From: Desulfobacteraceae bacterium
Lineage (GTDB): Bacteria; Desulfobacterota; Desulfobulbia; Desulfobulbales; Desulfobulbaceae
Assembly (NCBI GenBank): GCA_022837185.1
Contig: JALHJD010000119.1
Span: 1 to 8,539 of the forward strand
DNA: 8,539 nucleotides
Direction: 5' to 3'
Shown here: positions 5,874 to 8,539 of the stretch, piece by piece
How positions within the stretch are numbered: position 1 is the stretch's first letter
How the letters are laid out: the number at the start of each line of letters is the position of its first letter
Translations under genes and position numbers: made by a program
The notes under the pieces: generated by a model
Told to the model about the DNA's origin: nothing
Seen by the model: only the letters and a program-made list of their open reading frames with translations
Databases searched by the model: none

Positions 5874-6608
5874 CTATGAGGCCTTTTTTCCGGCGGCCAC
5901 CTTTTCTTTCCTGAAGAGGCCGTATACGGCAAGAACCGGGCCGGATAAAACGTAAATCAAGGCAACGGCGAACAGGGTGACCGGAGGTTCCGTGGCCAGC
6001 AGGATGAGAAAGAGGAACATGAAAACAACGATCTGAAAAGCTCTCGCCCTGGTGAAGTCCATTTGCTTGAAACTGAGGTAGCGGTGGCTGCTGACCATCA
6101 GGTATGACAGCACGTACACCAGCAGCAGGATGGAAACGTGCTTGACGGTGCCTTCGGCGCCGAGAAAACGGCTGAACATGACGGAGGTCGCGATCATCAT
6201 TGCCGCCGCCGGACAGGGGAGACCGACAAAATCAGGATCCGTGGAAGGCTGGGTGTTGAACCTGGCCAGGCGCAGGGCGGTGGTGGCCACGTACAGGAAA
6301 GCGGCCAGCCAGCCGTAGCGTCCGTAGGGAGTCAGGGCCCAGAGATAGGCGAGCAGGGCTGGGGCAACCCCGAAAGATACCAGGTCGCAGAGGGAATCGA
6401 GCTCCATACCGAAGGAACTGGTTGATCCCGTCAGGCGGGCCACGCGGCCGTCCAGGCCGTCAAAGACGGCGGCGACAATAATGGCCACAGCGGCCGCGAA
6501 ATAATGGCCGTTGATGGCCGTGACAATGGAGTAAAAGCCGCTGAACAGGCTGCAGCAGGTCAGAAGGCAAGGCAACGGATAAAATTTGGAGCTGGTCGGT
6601 GTTTCCAT
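5874..6608 (-). CDS. pssA: CDP-diacylglycerol-serine O-phosphatidyltransferase (phosphatidylserine synthase)
   Basis: Integral membrane enzyme that condenses CDP-diacylglycerol with L-serine to phosphatidylserine, the substrate of the Psd encoded just upstream. The 244-residue protein has the full CDP-alcohol phosphatidyltransferase signature: Asp50-Gly51, Asp53-Gly54, Ala57-Arg58, Gly67, Asp71 and Asp75, with the exact x8, x3 and x3 spacings. Several hydrophobic helices flank it, and the C-terminus is basic (FRKEKVAAGKK). This is the membrane type of PSS, as in Bacillus, not the phospholipase D-like PssA of E. coli. The frame stays open for 44 more codons upstream, back to a TTG at 6740. That leader is polar and unlike the family, whereas the ATG at 6608 gives METPTSSKFYPLPCLLT and has AAGG 9 nt before it, so I take 6608. 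Confidence 0.94.
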   Translation of the reverse strand: METPTSSKFYPLPCLLTCCSLFSGFYSIVTAINGHYFAAAVAIIVAAVFDGLDGRVARLTGSTSSFGMELDSLCDLVSFGVAPALLAYLWALTPYGRYGWLAAFLYVATTALRLARFNTQPSTDPDFVGLPCPAAAMMIATSVMFSRFLGAEGTVKHVSILLLVYVLSYLMVSSHRYLSFKQMDFTRARAFQIVVFMFLFLILLATEPPVTLFAVALIYVLSGPVLAVYGLFRKEKVAAGKKAS

Positions 6609-6617
6609 CAATACAAA

Positions 6618-6628
6618 CCTTTTTTTTC
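6618..6628 (-). promoter_or_regulatory. Ribosome binding site of pssA (decides the start)
   Basis: On the minus strand an A-rich tract ends in AAGG, with 9 nt to the ATG at 6608. It supports that start over the upstream in-frame TTG. The A tract may also keep the site unstructured. Confidence 0.55.
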
Positions 6629-6771
6629 GGGAGGCGCCATGCGGGCGACATCCGGGCAGATGAAGCGGGCTTTCCCCGGAAAAGTCGTTTTCCCGGCGGT
6701 TCAGCAGGACTGACCGCCCATGACCATGCTCCCCCAGCAATGGTCCTGACTTTTCCGCAGGATGCTAGTGT

Positions 6772-6801
6772 ATCTTACGATAGGTGGAATATGAATTACA
6801 A
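6772..6801 (-). promoter_or_regulatory. Possible sigma-70-like promoter for pssA
   Basis: Reading the minus strand, TTGTAA (6796-6801) is followed after 18 nt by TAAGAT (6772-6777). Each matches 4 of 6 consensus bases. The site sits in the AT-rich island after psd, upstream of pssA and in the right orientation. The match is weak, so this is a suggestion only. Confidence 0.25.
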
Positions 6802-6820
6802 ACAAAAAGAGTACAAATCG

Positions 6821-7474
6821 TCAGGCCGGCCCGGTCAGGTGTGCAATCACCGTCTCCCCAGCTCTGACTTTGTCGCCCGTTTGTACATCAGGTTCAACCT
6901 GGAGAGGCAGGTACAGGTCCACTCTTGAACCGAAACGGATCAGGCCGAAGCGCTGGCCCGTCTGCAGGACGTCCCCTTTTTCCGCCCAGCAGACAATCCG
7001 GCGGGCTATGAGGCCCGCGACCTGTACAACTCCGTACCTGAGATTGTCGCCGGTCAGGACGGTCAGGGCGCAGTATTCATTCTGCAGCGCCCCCCGGGAA
7101 GAATCGGCGGAATAAAACTTTCCGGGCTGCAGATGCACCCGTTCGACCGTGCCGGCAAAGGGAAAGCGGTTGACATGGACATTGAAAACGTTCATGAAAA
7201 TGGAAATCTTGTGGACCTCTTCGTTGCCGAAGCGCTGGTCCTGCATTCTTTCCACGGCAATGATCTTGCCGTCGGCGGGTGCAACAAAAACACCGCCGTT
7301 GTCGGGGGTCACCCTGTCGGGATCACGGAAGAACCAGGTGACAAGGCCAGTCAGGATCAGTGCCGGCACAGCGGCCAGGGACAGTTCCAGCAGGGCAAGG
7401 ATCAGGGTGGCGAAAGCGCCGAAGAGAATAAACGGGTATCCCTCGAGGGCAACGGGAATTGCTGTTTTTTTCAT
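6821..7474 (-). CDS. psd: Phosphatidylserine decarboxylase proenzyme, short (PSD-A) type
   Basis: Decarboxylates phosphatidylserine to phosphatidylethanolamine using a pyruvoyl group made by self-cleavage. The 217-residue protein has a hydrophobic N-terminal region (about 14-47) that would hold it to the membrane. It is followed by WFFRDPDR (47-54), APADGK (65-70, Asp68) and MNVFNVHVNRFP (94-105, His100). The cleavage site is RFGSR at 180-184, so Ser183 would become the pyruvoyl group and Gly182 the C-terminus of the beta chain. Asp68 and His100 fit the residues needed for self-cleavage in this family. The length is that of the short bacterial class, not the roughly 320-residue E. coli type. 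The ATG at 7474 gives a lysine-rich start, but no clear Shine-Dalgarno precedes it. The product of pssA, the next gene, is its substrate source. Confidence 0.95.
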   Translation of the reverse strand: MKKTAIPVALEGYPFILFGAFATLILALLELSLAAVPALILTGLVTWFFRDPDRVTPDNGGVFVAPADGKIIAVERMQDQRFGNEEVHKISIFMNVFNVHVNRFPFAGTVERVHLQPGKFYSADSSRGALQNEYCALTVLTGDNLRYGVVQVAGLIARRIVCWAEKGDVLQTGQRFGLIRFGSRVDLYLPLQVEPDVQTGDKVRAGETVIAHLTGPA

Positions 7475-7582
7475 GGGCTGACTGGCCGGTATCCGTTGAG
7501 ATCCTTGATCGGTGCGAACCGGAAGCGCGGGCAGGGCGGGATCCGTGCCGTTCCCTTCTGCCGCGCCGCCGTCGATGCCGGT
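7475..7582 (-). other. ilvN-psd intergenic region
   Basis: These 108 nt hold no gene, no remnant of ilvC that I can recognise, and no clear terminator or promoter. The DNA is GC-rich throughout. Confidence 0.5.
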
Positions 7583-8065
7583 TTATTTTTTCGGCGCACG
7601 GGCCATGGCTATGGTGCCGGTCCGAATGATTTCCTTGATGCCGATGGGCCTGAGGATATCGATCACCGCCTTGATTTTGCTTTCCGGTCCGGTTATTTCG
7701 ACGGCATAGGAAGTCGGGCTGACATCGACCACCTTGCCGCGGAAAATATCGATGACGCGCAGGACCTCGGCCCTGGTGTTGACCTCGGCCTTTACCCTGA
7801 TCAGGACCATTTCCCTTTCAACAAATTCGCCCTCGCTGATGTCCGTCACCTTGATGACATCGATGAGCTTGTGCAGCTGCTTGGTGATCTGCTCAATGAT
7901 ATGTTCATGGCCTCGGGTCACAAGGGTCAGGCAGGACACCTTGGGATCAAGGGTCTCGGCCACGCACAGGCTTTCAATATTGAAGCCGCGGCCGCTGAAC
8001 AGGCCGGTGACCCTTGAAAGGGCGCCGGGTTTGTTTTGAAGAAGGACGGAAAGTGTGTGTTTCAT
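7583..8065 (-). CDS. ilvN: Acetolactate synthase small (regulatory) subunit
   Basis: Regulatory subunit of acetohydroxyacid synthase, the first common enzyme of valine, leucine and isoleucine synthesis. It activates the large subunit and confers feedback inhibition. The 160 residues match E. coli IlvH (163) and align without gaps at the start. Residues 3 to about 75 are an ACT domain with LLQNKPGALSRVTGLFSGRGFN at 8-29, then a C-terminal ferredoxin-like domain. Asn11, Gly14, Ser17 and Asn29, positions where changes in E. coli IlvH give valine resistance, are all conserved, so valine inhibition is expected. AGGA lies 8 nt before the ATG (bases 8074-8077), supporting the start. It follows ilvB by 75 nt. 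The gene downstream is psd, not ilvC. Confidence 0.96.
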   Translation of the reverse strand: MKHTLSVLLQNKPGALSRVTGLFSGRGFNIESLCVAETLDPKVSCLTLVTRGHEHIIEQITKQLHKLIDVIKVTDISEGEFVEREMVLIRVKAEVNTRAEVLRVIDIFRGKVVDVSPTSYAVEITGPESKIKAVIDILRPIGIKEIIRTGTIAMARAPKK

Positions 8066-8073
8066 GGTCTGAA

Positions 8074-8077
8074 TCCT
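8074..8077 (-). promoter_or_regulatory. Ribosome binding site of ilvN
   Basis: AGGA on the minus strand, 8 nt before the ATG at 8065. It fits the start predicted from alignment with IlvH. Confidence 0.5.
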
Positions 8078-8140
8078 GTGATCCTTTAGTATCTCTGCGC
8101 TTTCCTGCAGCGGGTCCGGGGCCTGGCAGATGAAGCCGTT

Positions 8141-8539
8141 TTAGACAAGCAGCATTTCGGTGGTGGCCTTTCCCGCCGGCACCATCGGGAAAACGCCTTC
8201 CTCGCGGTCGATGACAAAATCCATGATGACGACGTTGTCCGTTGCCAGCGCTTCCCTGATCACCGGGACAACCTCGTCCTTTGTTCTGGCCCGCAGGCCC
8301 ACGGCGCCGTAGGCCTTGGCCAGTTCGACAAAATCAGGGGTAACCTCCATCGGGGTCGCGGAATAGCGGCGGTTGTAGAACAGTTCCTGCCACTGCCGGA
8401 CCATGCCGAGATAATTGTTGTTGAGGATGGCGACTTTCACCTTCGCCCCCCACTGCCGGGCAGTTGCCAACTCCTGGATGTTCATCTGGATGGAGCCGTC
8501 ACCGGCGATGTCGATAACCGTGGCTTCGGGGAAGGCCAG
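8141..8539 (-). CDS. ilvB: Acetolactate synthase large (catalytic) subunit, C-terminal part, cut by window edge
   Basis: Thiamine diphosphate enzyme that condenses pyruvate with pyruvate or 2-oxobutyrate. Only the last 132 residues are in the window, and the frame is open to the right edge. The ThDP/Mg binding motif is complete: GDGS at fragment residues 13-16, then NNNYLG at 40-45. GMVRQWQELFYNRRYSAT (45-62) follows, including the Trp whose equivalent in plant AHAS (Trp574) is a herbicide-resistance site. An ATG at 8485 is internal to this motif and is not the start. It stops 75 nt before ilvN and is followed by it in the usual ilvBN order. The complete gene should be about 560-580 codons. 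Confidence 0.96.
   Translation of the reverse strand: MAFPEATVIDIAGDGSIQMNIQELATARQWGAKVKVAILNNNYLGMVRQWQELFYNRRYSATPMEVTPDFVELAKAYGAVGLRARTKDEVVPVIREALATDNVVIMDFVIDREEGVFPMVPAGKATTEMLLV

Larger units (their letters stand above)
6609..6820 (-). other. psd-pssA intergenic region, 212 nt, partly AT-rich
   Basis: No conserved gene is seen here. The part next to the psd stop (about 6765-6820) is markedly AT-rich compared with its surroundings. Further on, a minus-strand inverted repeat (6676-6696) pairs CCGG-AAAA with TTTT-CCGG around a CGAC loop, with one bulged base. No U tract follows it, so it is unlikely to be a terminator. A ribosome binding site for pssA lies at the far end. Confidence 0.5.

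Noticed and set aside
6609..6740. N-terminal extension of pssA to the TTG at 6740
   Set aside because: The 44 added residues are polar and unlike the family, while the ATG at 6608 has a spaced Shine-Dalgarno.
7133..8017. A 294-codon plus-strand open frame opposite ilvN and psd
   Set aside because: It is antisense to two clear genes with intact motifs. Its composition (many Asp, Gly and His) is what GC-rich complementary strands give, and it resembles no known protein.

Overview
The window is ordinary GC-rich (about 60% by eye) chromosomal DNA from a Gram-negative bacterium, densely packed with housekeeping genes. It carries two converging gene blocks. A lipid A pathway that uses LpxI rather than LpxH, a compact Rieske/cytochrome b pair, and psd-pssA linked to ilvBN together suggest a deltaproteobacterium (Desulfobacterota or a Geobacter-like relative). 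That placement is an inference from gene content, not a phylogeny.

Plus-strand block (1-3303): lpxD (its first few codons are missing), fabZ, lpxA and lpxI. These cover the UDP-GlcNAc O-acylation, the N-acylation and the UDP-2,3-diacylglucosamine hydrolysis steps of lipid A synthesis, plus the 3-hydroxyacyl-ACP dehydratase that competes for the same acyl-ACP pool. lpxC and lpxB are not in the window. The only sizeable gap is 138 nt between fabZ and lpxA, which holds several inverted repeats.

Minus-strand block (8539 down to 3344), in transcription order: ilvB (C-terminal part only), ilvN, psd, pssA, rsmD, coaD, petA-like Rieske protein and petB-like cytochrome b. ilvBN is acetolactate synthase. 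PssA makes phosphatidylserine and Psd converts it to phosphatidylethanolamine. RsmD methylates 16S rRNA and CoaD makes dephospho-CoA. The Rieske and cytochrome b genes encode the core of a quinol-oxidising bc-type complex. The last four genes are tightly linked (ATGA overlaps at rsmD/coaD and petA/petB, 16 nt at coaD/petA), so they look co-transcribed. The block ends only 40 nt from the end of lpxI.

I found no mobile element, CRISPR array, tRNA, rRNA or defence system, and no convincing undescribed system. The points most worth a second look are the cytochrome b, which is short and lacks the glutamate of the PEWY motif; its Rieske partner, which has lost a potential-tuning Tyr; the absence of a cytochrome c gene beside them; the glycine at the acyl-chain ruler position of LpxD; and the structured fabZ-lpxA gap.
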